Assembly (NCBI GenBank): GCA_013152845.1
Contig: JAADFM010000004.1
Span: forward strand, 1 to 9,730
DNA length: 9,730 nt
Source of the DNA: Methanobacteriota archaeon
Lineage (GTDB): Archaea > Hydrothermarchaeota > Hydrothermarchaeia > Hydrothermarchaeales > JAADFM01
Reading direction: 5' to 3'
The translations under genes and the position numbers were made by a program. Below the pieces are notes generated by a model, which did no database searches, was not told the DNA's origin, and worked only from the letters and a program-made list of their open reading frames with translations. Of the stretch, positions 1-5,808 are shown in pieces; position 1 is the first letter of the stretch, and each line of letters starts with the position of its first letter.

Positions 1-326
1 TGCGCCTCAAGGACAAGCGCATAAGGAGGCTGCCCCTGCCCGAAGAGGCCCGGGAGGTGGAGGCCATGGAGGCCAGGGCAAGCCCCGAGCACGCCATGGA
101 CAGGAAGGGGTATTTCAAGATTTATGTTGCTGACAGGATATACTGCGTCCATTACAGGAAGGGCCGTCCCGGACACCTTGTCACCGGTACCGATGCCAAG
201 GCCATCTGCGATACCCTATTCGAGCTCGGCCTACTGGGCGACTACAGTCATGCCCTCTACATGGGCAGGGAGCTCCAGAAGGCCGAATGGGCCCTGAAAA
301 ACGGGACGAGTTATATACAGGAATGA
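1..326 (+). CDS. C-terminal part of a DUF4346-domain protein (dihydropteroate synthase-related or MtrA-like), truncated by window edge
   Basis: The reading frame is open from base 3 to the TGA at 324-326, so the gene starts before the window. The GTG at 57 is probably internal. The visible ~107 residues start with a basic linker (RLKDKRIRRLP). A compact domain follows: GYFKIYVADRIYCVHYRKG, then a segment with TGTDAKAI, then HALYMGRELQKAEWALKNG and a final SYIQE. From memory this pattern (GYFKI..., G.DAK.I, HA.Y.GREL.KAE.ALK, Y.Q[DE] end) matches DUF4346. That domain closes archaeal dihydropteroate synthase-related proteins of the MJ0107 type and some MtrA-like proteins. The linker favours the former, but the upstream domain is outside the window. 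Either parent would fit a neighbourhood of H4MPT-linked genes. It converges with the next gene, with six bases between stop codons. A profile search of the full gene would settle the parent family. Confidence 0.6.
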   Translation, partial: RLKDKRIRRLPLPEEAREVEAMEARASPEHAMDRKGYFKIYVADRIYCVHYRKGRPGHLVTGTDAKAICDTLFELGLLGDYSHALYMGRELQKAEWALKNGTSYIQE

Positions 327-332
327 GGGGGT

Positions 333-782
333 TCAGTATACGCCGTGGTCGAACCTGGGCGGGACGAGATACTCCCACTCCTCGCCCTTGCTGTATTTTT
401 CAGCGATTTCAAGGGCCTTGACGGCATACTCAAAGGCGTACGGAATCCCCTTCCCCTCAGGGACGAAACCGGCAGCGATGACCCCGATGGTCACGGCCTC
501 GAATATCTCCTCGGTGGTGGCCCCATCTTTGAGGGCGGGGATCACATGGATGAGGCAGCGGGGCGACATGACCGCAACACCGATGGCGGTGAAGATGAGC
601 TCCTTCTGTTTCTTGGAGAGAGCCCCGTCCTTCCACAGGCTGTTGTAAAAGTCCGCAAAGGTCTTGCCGGCTTCCGGGTTCACGGTATTGATTACCTTGA
701 ACATCCTGGGGGTAAAGCCCATCAGGTCTTCCATATACTTGTTTGCTTCTTCTGCTGTCATATTACTGGCATCATCTGCCAA
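333..782 (-). CDS. Carboxymuconolactone decarboxylase / AhpD-fold family protein
   Basis: The protein is about 149 residues from the preferred TTG at 782. The frame can extend to a GTG at 836 (167 residues) or start at an ATG at 761. TTG is preferred because AAGGAGGTG sits six bases before it, and the 18 upstream codons are AT-rich and unlike the body of the gene. The core matches the CMD/AhpD helical fold: GFTPRMFKVINTVNPEAG, a helix with FADFYNSLW, LSKKQKELIFTAIGVAV, then RCLIHVIPALKDGATTEEI and an EAV.IGVIAAG helix. AhpD-like members carry CxxC before the HxxxAL segment. Here the only nearby cysteine lies three residues before the histidine and the pair is absent, so AhpD-type disulfide chemistry is unlikely. 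No transmembrane segment or signal peptide is seen. It is transcribed alone, divergently from the UroD-CobW pair. The substrate is unknown. The family call is firm and the function is open. Confidence 0.8.
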   Translation of the reverse strand: MADDASNMTAEEANKYMEDLMGFTPRMFKVINTVNPEAGKTFADFYNSLWKDGALSKKQKELIFTAIGVAVMSPRCLIHVIPALKDGATTEEIFEAVTIGVIAAGFVPEGKGIPYAFEYAVKALEIAEKYSKGEEWEYLVPPRFDHGVY

Positions 783-788
783 ATCTCG

Positions 789-797
789 CACCTCCTT
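789..797 (-). promoter_or_regulatory. Strong Shine-Dalgarno site that decides a TTG start
   Basis: On the minus strand AAGGAGGTG is followed by six bases and then TTG at 782-780. This is the only good ribosome site near the three candidate starts (GTG 836, TTG 782, ATG 761). It therefore selects TTG and implies a leader of about 60 bases from the TATA box upstream. Confidence 0.6.
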
Positions 798-863
798 TTT
801 CTTCAAAAATCTGTCTAATAGACCCACTGGATCCACCGAACCTTACATTATTACTGTCTTTCA

Positions 864-873
864 TATATTTAAA
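864..873 (-). promoter_or_regulatory. Archaeal TATA box for the CMD-family gene
   Basis: The minus strand reads TTTAAATATA in an AT-rich gap. Transcription would start about 25 bases downstream, near 843. That gives a leader of about 60 bases before the TTG at 782, consistent with the Shine-Dalgarno site there. The call is by motif and spacing only. Confidence 0.55.
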
Positions 874-904
874 AGTTGTGTTATTACATGCAAAACTAGT
901 AAAG

Positions 905-912
905 TTTAAATA
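905..912 (+). promoter_or_regulatory. Archaeal TATA box for the UroD-CobW operon, probably leaderless
   Basis: TTTAAATA lies 23-30 bases before the ATG at 935, preceded by a purine-rich AGTAAAG that could be the BRE (TFB site). The usual ~25-base spacing puts the transcription start at or next to the ATG. No Shine-Dalgarno sequence is seen, so a leaderless mRNA is likely. A short inverted repeat, AAACT (893-897) and AGTTT (903-907), overlaps the BRE and the edge of the TATA box and could be an operator, but the arms are only five bases. The gap 783-934 holds this promoter and the divergent one, and no other gene that I can see. Confidence 0.65.
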
Positions 913-934
913 AATTGGCATCCGAGATGTATCC

Positions 935-1960
935 ATGAAACCTAAGGAAATCGTGCTGGAGGCCTTCCGGCTGGGGGAGCCCGAGAGGGTTCCGGTGGCC
1001 CTCTTCGGGGGAGGGGCGTGGACCATCTTCAATTCCGGGAACACCTTCCTGACCATGGCCGAGAGTGCCGGGAAGATGGCGAACATCATAATCGAGACCA
1101 GCGCCAAGCTGAGAAGCGACATAGTCTACTGCGGCTCTGGCTACAACAATTTCCATGCAGCGGCCCTGGGGGGAGAGATGAAGTTCAGGGAGGTGGGCCC
1201 CCCTGACCTGGAAGCGCCCCTCATCAACGAGGAAAGCGACCTGGACAGACTGAACGCCGAGGACCTGCGGGACGACAAGATCCTCCGGACCATCTGGGAA
1301 GCTACCAGGATGGTGGTAGACGCAATCGGTGATGATTACCTTGTCACCGCCACCTGCTGGGGTCCATTTACCCTGGGCGCCCAGCTGCGGGGTGTGGAGG
1401 CTCTCATGAGGGATATCTTCAAGAACCCCGAGTTCGCCAAGGCCGTGGTGAAGTTCGCAGCCGAACTCAACCTCGAGTTCTACCGGCCCCTCATCGAGGA
1501 GGGCCTGATAGAGATAGTGAGCATCGCCGACCCCACGGCCTCCGGGGACCTGATATCCAAGAAGCATTTCGAGGAGTTTGCCCTGCCGGACCTCCGCAGG
1601 GTCAACCGGGAGTTCAGGAAGGAGGGCGTCGGCAGCCTGGTCCACATCTGCGGGGATACCACCGACAAGCTGGATGCCATCGCCGAGTGCGAGGCCTCCT
1701 GTATCAGCCTGGACTACAAGGTGGCCCTGGGGACCGCCAAAGAGGTCTTCGGAGGCAGGATGTGTGTGGCCGGCAACGTGGACCCCGTGGGGACCATGAG
1801 CGAGGGCAACCCCGAGAAGACCAGGGCAGCGTCTGTGGAGTGCATGGACAAGGCCGCCGGGGGCGGCGGGTTCGTGCTGATGCCGGGCTGCGACATACCG
1901 CCTTCGGTCCCCCTGGAGAACATCCAGGCCTTTGTCCAGGCAGCCCACGATTATAAATGA
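935..1960 (+). CDS. UroD-family Zn-dependent corrinoid methyltransferase (MtaA/MtbA/CmuA-like), copy 1
   Basis: The 341 residues form one full-length UroD-fold (TIM barrel) protein, typical for the family. It begins MKPKEIVLEAFRLGEPERVPVALFG, the usual opening. Zn-ligand motifs of methyltransferase members are present: HIC (His237, Cys239) and MPGCDIPP (Cys319), the H-x-C-x(n)-C set that activates a thiol or other methyl acceptor or donor. TCWGPFTLGAQL (140-151) and AGNVDP (279-284) match the methyltransferase branch rather than haem-biosynthetic uroporphyrinogen decarboxylase. Family members move methyl groups between a corrinoid protein and coenzyme M, or take them from methylated substrates. 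No corrinoid gene is adjacent on this strand, so it may share the one encoded at 7759-8445. The ATG at 935 fits the TATA spacing. Its stop overlaps the CobW start (ATGA). The family is certain; substrate and direction of transfer are not. Confidence 0.85.
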   Translation: MKPKEIVLEAFRLGEPERVPVALFGGGAWTIFNSGNTFLTMAESAGKMANIIIETSAKLRSDIVYCGSGYNNFHAAALGGEMKFREVGPPDLEAPLINEESDLDRLNAEDLRDDKILRTIWEATRMVVDAIGDDYLVTATCWGPFTLGAQLRGVEALMRDIFKNPEFAKAVVKFAAELNLEFYRPLIEEGLIEIVSIADPTASGDLISKKHFEEFALPDLRRVNREFRKEGVGSLVHICGDTTDKLDAIAECEASCISLDYKVALGTAKEVFGGRMCVAGNVDPVGTMSEGNPEKTRAASVECMDKAAGGGGFVLMPGCDIPPSVPLENIQAFVQAAHDYK

Positions 1961-2847
1961 GGGTCAAGCTCGTCTGCGGTTTCCTGGGCTCGGGCAAGAC
2001 CACCCTGCTCAGGCACATCCTGGAGGACGGGGGGGAAGATTCTACCGCGGTCCTCATCAATGAGGCAGGGGATGTGGCCATCGACGGGGCGGTCCTTTCA
2101 AGGCGGGGGGGTCTGAAGATTGTGGAACTTCCCAGCGGCTGCCTCTGCTGTGTCCTGCGGGCAGACCTGGTCTCCACCGTCCGGGAGATATACGAGGAGT
2201 TCCGCCCGGCCAGGCTCCTCATCGAACCCTCGGGCATAGCATCGCCGTCCAACATCCTGGAGGCCCTGGAGACCCCGGACCTGCAGGAAGTCGTGGAGGT
2301 GGAGGCCGTGGTGGGCATCATCGATGCCACCAGTTTCCTGGACTTCTATGACTCCGGGGAGATGGGCGGGTTCTTCCTGGACCAGGTGAGAAACTCCGAC
2401 GTCCTCTTCGTGAACAAAGTGGACCTGGTCCCCGCTGAGACGGTGGAGAGGATCGAAGACATCCTCGGGGAGCTCAACGAAACGGCCGTGGTCTTCCGGA
2501 CGTTCTACTGCAGGGCACCGGTGCCGGAGGGCAGGCGCTCCCGGGAGACGGTCTCCTTCGGGTCCCATATGCACCTGGATACCCTGTCTCTCAAGGTGGA
2601 GGGCAGCTTCGACAGGGACGGCCTCCGGGGGGTCCTGTCCGGCCTGGCCTCAGGGGAATACGGCAGGGTCCTCAGGGCCAAGGGCATATTCTGCACCCCC
2701 GTGGGCCGGGTGGGGTTCAACTATGCCGGCGGCCCCTTGGAATTCGAGGGACTGGAGGGCGGCAGCGGCTCCAGGTTCGTGGCCCTGGGCAGGGATTTGA
2801 ACAGGGAGCTCCTCATGGAGCGGCTCCTATCCGCCAGGCTTGACTGA
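1957..2847 (+). CDS. CobW/COG0523-family GTPase, putative metal chaperone
   Basis: The 296-residue G3E-family GTPase shows Walker A GFLGSGKT (8-15), the metal-binding CxCC motif GCLCC (61-65), LIEPSG (88-93) and the guanine-specificity motif NKVD (153-156). A shorter CobW-type C-terminal domain follows (from about 195, SHMHLDTLSLKVEG). There is no His-rich tail such as many zinc chaperones carry. The family couples GTP hydrolysis to delivery of Zn, Co or other metals to target proteins. The start ATG overlaps the stop of the upstream UroD gene (ATGA) and has no Shine-Dalgarno site, so translation is probably coupled. The most economical reading is that it loads zinc into the UroD enzyme or cobalt into the corrinoid pathway; this is inference. 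It ends four bases from the convergent Fe-S gene. Confidence 0.87.
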   Translation: MRVKLVCGFLGSGKTTLLRHILEDGGEDSTAVLINEAGDVAIDGAVLSRRGGLKIVELPSGCLCCVLRADLVSTVREIYEEFRPARLLIEPSGIASPSNILEALETPDLQEVVEVEAVVGIIDATSFLDFYDSGEMGGFFLDQVRNSDVLFVNKVDLVPAETVERIEDILGELNETAVVFRTFYCRAPVPEGRRSRETVSFGSHMHLDTLSLKVEGSFDRDGLRGVLSGLASGEYGRVLRAKGIFCTPVGRVGFNYAGGPLEFEGLEGGSGSRFVALGRDLNRELLMERLLSARLD

Positions 2848-2851
2848 GGCC

Positions 2852-4054
2852 TCACAGCTGGGCGGCGGCGAACTCCAGGATGTCCATGACCTTGAGTTTC
2901 GGCCGGTATATCCCCTCGCTGACGGTCATCTTGAACCGCTCGTAGACCGCCGGGCAGGCCGTCAGCAGCACCTCTGCCCCGGTCTCCTCGGCCTCTTTGA
3001 GCACCGGCACCGACATATCGTGGGAGAGCTCCAGGTTGGTCCTCCTGAGGCCGCCCCCTGCCCCCGGGCACAGGGAGAGTTTCCGGTTGTGTTCCATCTC
3101 CACCAGCTCCACCCCCGGGATGCTCCTTATGATCTCCCTGGGCTCCCGGGTCAGCTCCTCTCCGTCCCCCCAGCCCCTGGAGAGGTAGCAGGGGTCGTGG
3201 TAGGTGACCCTGGCTTCGAAGGGTTTTGTGAAGGCGAGCCTCCCCTCCCTGACCGCATCGGAGAGTACCTCCAGGAGGTGCACGACCTGGAATGGTACAT
3301 CCACCACCTCGGGCCAGCCCCGCCGCATGACCGCCAGGCAGCAGGGGCAGTAGGGCGCCACCTTCTTGACCCCCTTGGCTTTTAGCCCCTCCACGTTCTT
3401 CTCCACCTCGCCCCGGAAGACCCTCCCCCGTTCTCCCAGGACATAGGGCGGGAAACCGCAGCACCACTCCTCCTCCAGGAGGGTATAGGGGATGCCGGAT
3501 GCCTCCAGGAGCCTCACCGCCCCCAGGGGCATCTCCTTGGCCTTGTAGGCCAGTTCGCAGCCCACGAAGAAGGCCAGTTCCGCCTCCTCGGCTATCTCGA
3601 GACCCTCGGGTATCCAGCGGTTCCGCTCTTCCATGGGCAGGTCGAAAGGGTTGTGGACCTCCTCCAGGATATCCCGGGCGGCGTCGATTTTCTCCTGGGG
3701 TCCATACCCCTGGCGGCGCATGATGGCCCGCACGTCCACCCAGAGTTCCTGGCAGTGAATCCCCACCGGGCAGACCGCACCGCACCTGCCGCAGGTGGTG
3801 CACTCGTAGAGCTCCTGGGCGAACTTCTCGAGTTTCTCCTCATCCACTCTGGGCCCGAAGAGCCTTGCCCTCAGGCCGTGGGCGTCCTGGACCATCTCCC
3901 TGTACTTCCGGAGCTTTTCCATGGGCGTGTTGCCCTGGTCCTCCCTTGCCGTCACCACCGGGCACCACTGGACGCAGTTGCCGCACCTGGTGCAGGCGTC
4001 CAGTTCCACCAGTTCCCGTTTGCTCAGGCCGGAAAGGAGGTCAATCTTCTTCAT
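2852..4054 (-). CDS. HdrD/DsrK/GlpC-like Fe-S oxidoreductase with two [4Fe-4S] motifs and two CCG domains, the second degenerate
   Basis: This 400-residue protein is the last gene of the operon. Two ferredoxin-type motifs, CTRCGNCVQWCP (21-32) and CTTCGRCGAVCP (85-96), should bind [4Fe-4S] clusters. The first CCG domain is complete: Cys166, then CC at 198-199, then CPCC at 236-239. Its spacing is C-x31-CC-x36-CxxC, the known consensus for noncubane [4Fe-4S] clusters of heterodisulfide reductase. The second domain keeps the spacing (Cys289, x39, 329-330, x36, 367-370) but reads CP instead of CC and CPAV instead of CxxC, so two ligands are missing. Relatives pass electrons between a membrane cytochrome and a disulfide, thiol or other acceptor in the cytoplasm. 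The gene overlaps the upstream membrane gene by 14 bases. GGAGG lies eight bases before its ATG. The pair resembles HdrDE or DsrMK. Its substrate is unknown, and true CoM-S-S-CoB reductase is uncertain given the lost ligands. Confidence 0.85.
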   Translation of the reverse strand: MKKIDLLSGLSKRELVELDACTRCGNCVQWCPVVTAREDQGNTPMEKLRKYREMVQDAHGLRARLFGPRVDEEKLEKFAQELYECTTCGRCGAVCPVGIHCQELWVDVRAIMRRQGYGPQEKIDAARDILEEVHNPFDLPMEERNRWIPEGLEIAEEAELAFFVGCELAYKAKEMPLGAVRLLEASGIPYTLLEEEWCCGFPPYVLGERGRVFRGEVEKNVEGLKAKGVKKVAPYCPCCLAVMRRGWPEVVDVPFQVVHLLEVLSDAVREGRLAFTKPFEARVTYHDPCYLSRGWGDGEELTREPREIIRSIPGVELVEMEHNRKLSLCPGAGGGLRRTNLELSHDMSVPVLKEAEETGAEVLLTACPAVYERFKMTVSEGIYRPKLKVMDILEFAAAQL

Positions 4055-4835
4055 ATCCGGGTCCTCCGTATCGGGTGGCCGAAAGGGCGGTGGTTATCGG
4101 GGAGGCACAGAGGTGGAACAGGTTGGAGAAGGGCAGGTAGGTGATGAGGACCATGGTCAGCACCAGGTGGGATGCCATGACCGCCCGGCCCGTCCCATCC
4201 GGCATCCCCTCCATCAGGTAGCCGAAGGCCGAGCCCACCGGGGCCACCTCCCAGGATGAACCCAGCTCCCCCCAGGCCGCCATCCTGTTGCCCTCGGCCG
4301 CAAAACCCGATATAACGATGAGGAGCAGTAGCAGGAGGACCGCCAGGTCATCCCTGCCGCTGGCGGCCCTCTCCCCTGCCGGGATGGTCCTCCTCAAGAG
4401 CCGGTAGACCAGGGTTACCAGGAGGAGGGCGCCCAGGAGGTCGAAGAGCAGGGAGTAGTAGGGGAAGGCGTCCCCGGTCACGGTCAGCAGCTTAAGGCCG
4501 AAGACGTAATCCACGGTGACGACGACAGTGGCCACGGCGGTTATGATAACGCCCCACACCAGGGCCAGGAGGCTCCATGCCCTCACCCTGCTGATGGGGA
4601 ACATCCTCGCACCCAGGAGGCAGTCCCTGGAAAATGCCCGGCTCAGCCCGAAGGTTGCAATACCCAGGGTCCCCCGGCCTGCCAGGGCGTCCTCCTCGTC
4701 CCTGCCCCTTGCCCAGATGGAGATCCGAGCCAGAGCTCCGGCGAGGGAGACCCCGATGGAGGCCAGGAAGGCCAGGTAGAGAAGGTTCCTCACCCCAGGG
4801 GAGAACATGCCGAAGGCCAGCCCGAGGGGTTCCAT
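4041..4835 (-). CDS. NarI/HdrE/DsrM-like membrane subunit (atypical b-type cytochrome)
   Basis: The 264 residues contain about five hydrophobic helices (near 17-40, 88-113, 127-147, 163-181 and 220-240), the NarI-type layout. The segment FSRDCLLGARMFPISRVRAW before helix 2 and HLVLTMVLITYLPFSNLFH in helix 5 resemble membrane domains that partner HdrD-like proteins. The protein has only two histidines, His223 and His241. Their 18-residue spacing equals that of the helix-5 haem ligands of NarI (187 and 205 in E. coli numbering, from memory). The partner histidines expected in helix 2 are absent. It may bind fewer haems, use other ligands, or act as a haem-poor quinone/methanophenazine-facing anchor. 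It follows the MtrH-like gene by 13 bases and overlaps the Fe-S gene by 14 bases, so the two products almost certainly form a complex. The exact electron carrier is unknown. Confidence 0.75.
   Translation of the reverse strand: MEPLGLAFGMFSPGVRNLLYLAFLASIGVSLAGALARISIWARGRDEEDALAGRGTLGIATFGLSRAFSRDCLLGARMFPISRVRAWSLLALVWGVIITAVATVVVTVDYVFGLKLLTVTGDAFPYYSLLFDLLGALLLVTLVYRLLRRTIPAGERAASGRDDLAVLLLLLLIVISGFAAEGNRMAAWGELGSSWEVAPVGSAFGYLMEGMPDGTGRAVMASHLVLTMVLITYLPFSNLFHLCASPITTALSATRYGGPGYEED
4063..4067 (-). promoter_or_regulatory. Shine-Dalgarno site for the HdrD-like gene, inside the membrane-protein gene
   Basis: GGAGG on the minus strand is eight bases before the ATG at 4054 and lies within the last codons of the upstream gene. 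It supports that start and coupled translation of the two redox subunits. Confidence 0.55.
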
Positions 4836-4848
4836 GGAGTTACCCTCT

Positions 4849-5802
4849 CTATCTGCCCGTGCCTTTCAGGGCGTCCACGAAGTCGGAATAGAGCTTGTTG
4901 AGGGGGTGCCCCGGTTCCTCAGGGAGGTATCCTGTCTCGTCGTAGACGAAGGTGGAAAGCATGGACTCTGCTGTGGCCATGGCAGGGAATATCCAGGGTG
5001 CGCTTTCGATGGGCCCGTACATGAGGAAGTCGTTCCAGAAGACGGCCCCGATTGCGTGGGCCGCCGCATCCAGGCCCGCAAAGCCCAGCTTGCCCCACAT
5101 GCCCTCCTGGACCTTCTTCACCATGTCGGTGCCGTTGGAGGGGGCACATCCCACCGGTATCCCCAGGATTTCCTTGACCTTCCGGCTCCCTATGAGGGAG
5201 AAGGGTGTTGAGGGGATGCTCATGACAGAGGTGTCGGCGACCACGTTCTCGAATCCCGCCTCCACTGCCCAGGGCAGGAGCTTCTCCTGGATGAGGGATA
5301 TCCTGCCGTCCGGGGTGGGGTCTTCCTGGTTGAAGGCCACCAAGAGGGCGTTCTTGAGGCCGATCTCCTTGAGGGCGGCCACCTCACCCTCGGGGTCGGT
5401 GCTCCAGGGGGCGATGCTGTTGTAGAGGTGCCTGTCCTGGAGGCCCATCTCGGCCACATACCTGGCCGCACCCAGTTTGGGCTCAACGGTCCAGATATCG
5501 GTGGAGAAGGGCATGTCGGTTACATCGGTCACAAAGTCGATGTAGCCCCTGATCTCCTCGGCAGAGTTGGCCACCAAATCCAGCATGCCCGGCATCCCAG
5601 TCTGGTCTGATAGGACCTCCTGTCTGTTGATGAGCTCTTCGGCCCGCTTCTTGTCAAATCGGCCTTCCCTCCGGCTCTCCAGGATCTTGTGGCCGTTGTA
5701 GAACATGGTGCCGATGAGGACCGTGGGGTTCTCCCCTGGCTGGCCTCCGAAGGTCACTCCCCCTATATCGAATTTCTTCTGCTCCTTTTCAAATCTGAAC
5801 AT
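4849..5802 (-). CDS. mtrH: MtrH-family methyl-H4MPT:corrinoid methyltransferase
   Basis: The 317 residues match MtrH closely in length and pattern: GGVTFGGQPGENPTVLIGT, then MFYNGHKI (33-40), FDKKRAEELINRQEVLSDQTG, DLVANSAEEIRGYIDFV, LYNSI (126-130), ALKEIGLKNALLVAFN, GRISLIQEKLLP, VVADTSV and VGCAPSN (217-223). MtrH is the peripheral subunit of the methanogen Mtr complex that exchanges methyl between H4MPT and a corrinoid. Stand-alone homologues act as methyltransferase II in methyl-uptake systems such as archaeal MtoA and bacterial relatives. No mtrA-G genes sit in this operon, so the stand-alone role is favoured: it would take the methyl from the corrinoid protein at 7759-8445 and make methyl-H4MPT (or a methyl-folate). 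It is soluble, with no membrane segment. The ATG follows the activator stop by six bases. Family call is strong; the symbol names the family, not proven membership of an Mtr complex. Confidence 0.88.
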   Translation of the reverse strand: MFRFEKEQKKFDIGGVTFGGQPGENPTVLIGTMFYNGHKILESRREGRFDKKRAEELINRQEVLSDQTGMPGMLDLVANSAEEIRGYIDFVTDVTDMPFSTDIWTVEPKLGAARYVAEMGLQDRHLYNSIAPWSTDPEGEVAALKEIGLKNALLVAFNQEDPTPDGRISLIQEKLLPWAVEAGFENVVADTSVMSIPSTPFSLIGSRKVKEILGIPVGCAPSNGTDMVKKVQEGMWGKLGFAGLDAAAHAIGAVFWNDFLMYGPIESAPWIFPAMATAESMLSTFVYDETGYLPEEPGHPLNKLYSDFVDALKGTGR

Positions 5803-5808
5803 CTTACA

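Noticed and set aside
896..1948. A 350-codon open frame on the minus strand, antisense to the first UroD gene
   Set aside because: Its translation is rich in Gly, His and Pro with no family motif, while the plus strand encodes a complete UroD protein with its zinc site. It is a shadow of GC-rich coding.
935..1960. Annotation as uroporphyrinogen decarboxylase of haem synthesis
   Set aside because: The HxC and PGCD zinc motifs and the corrinoid-system context point to the methyltransferase branch of the fold. The same holds for 8458-9480.
2721..3803. A 360-codon minus-strand frame overlapping the HdrD-like gene
   Set aside because: The translation is low-complexity Gly/Arg/Pro/Ala. The overlapping frame has four clear Fe-S motifs with consensus spacing.
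2852..4835. Straight annotation as heterodisulfide reductase HdrDE
   Set aside because: The second CCG motif lacks two cysteines and the membrane subunit lacks half of the expected haem histidines. Only the family level is supported.
4849..5802. Part of a complete Mtr complex operon
   Set aside because: No mtrA-G genes flank it. Its neighbours are a corrinoid activator and a membrane redox subunit, so a stand-alone MtrH homologue is the better reading.
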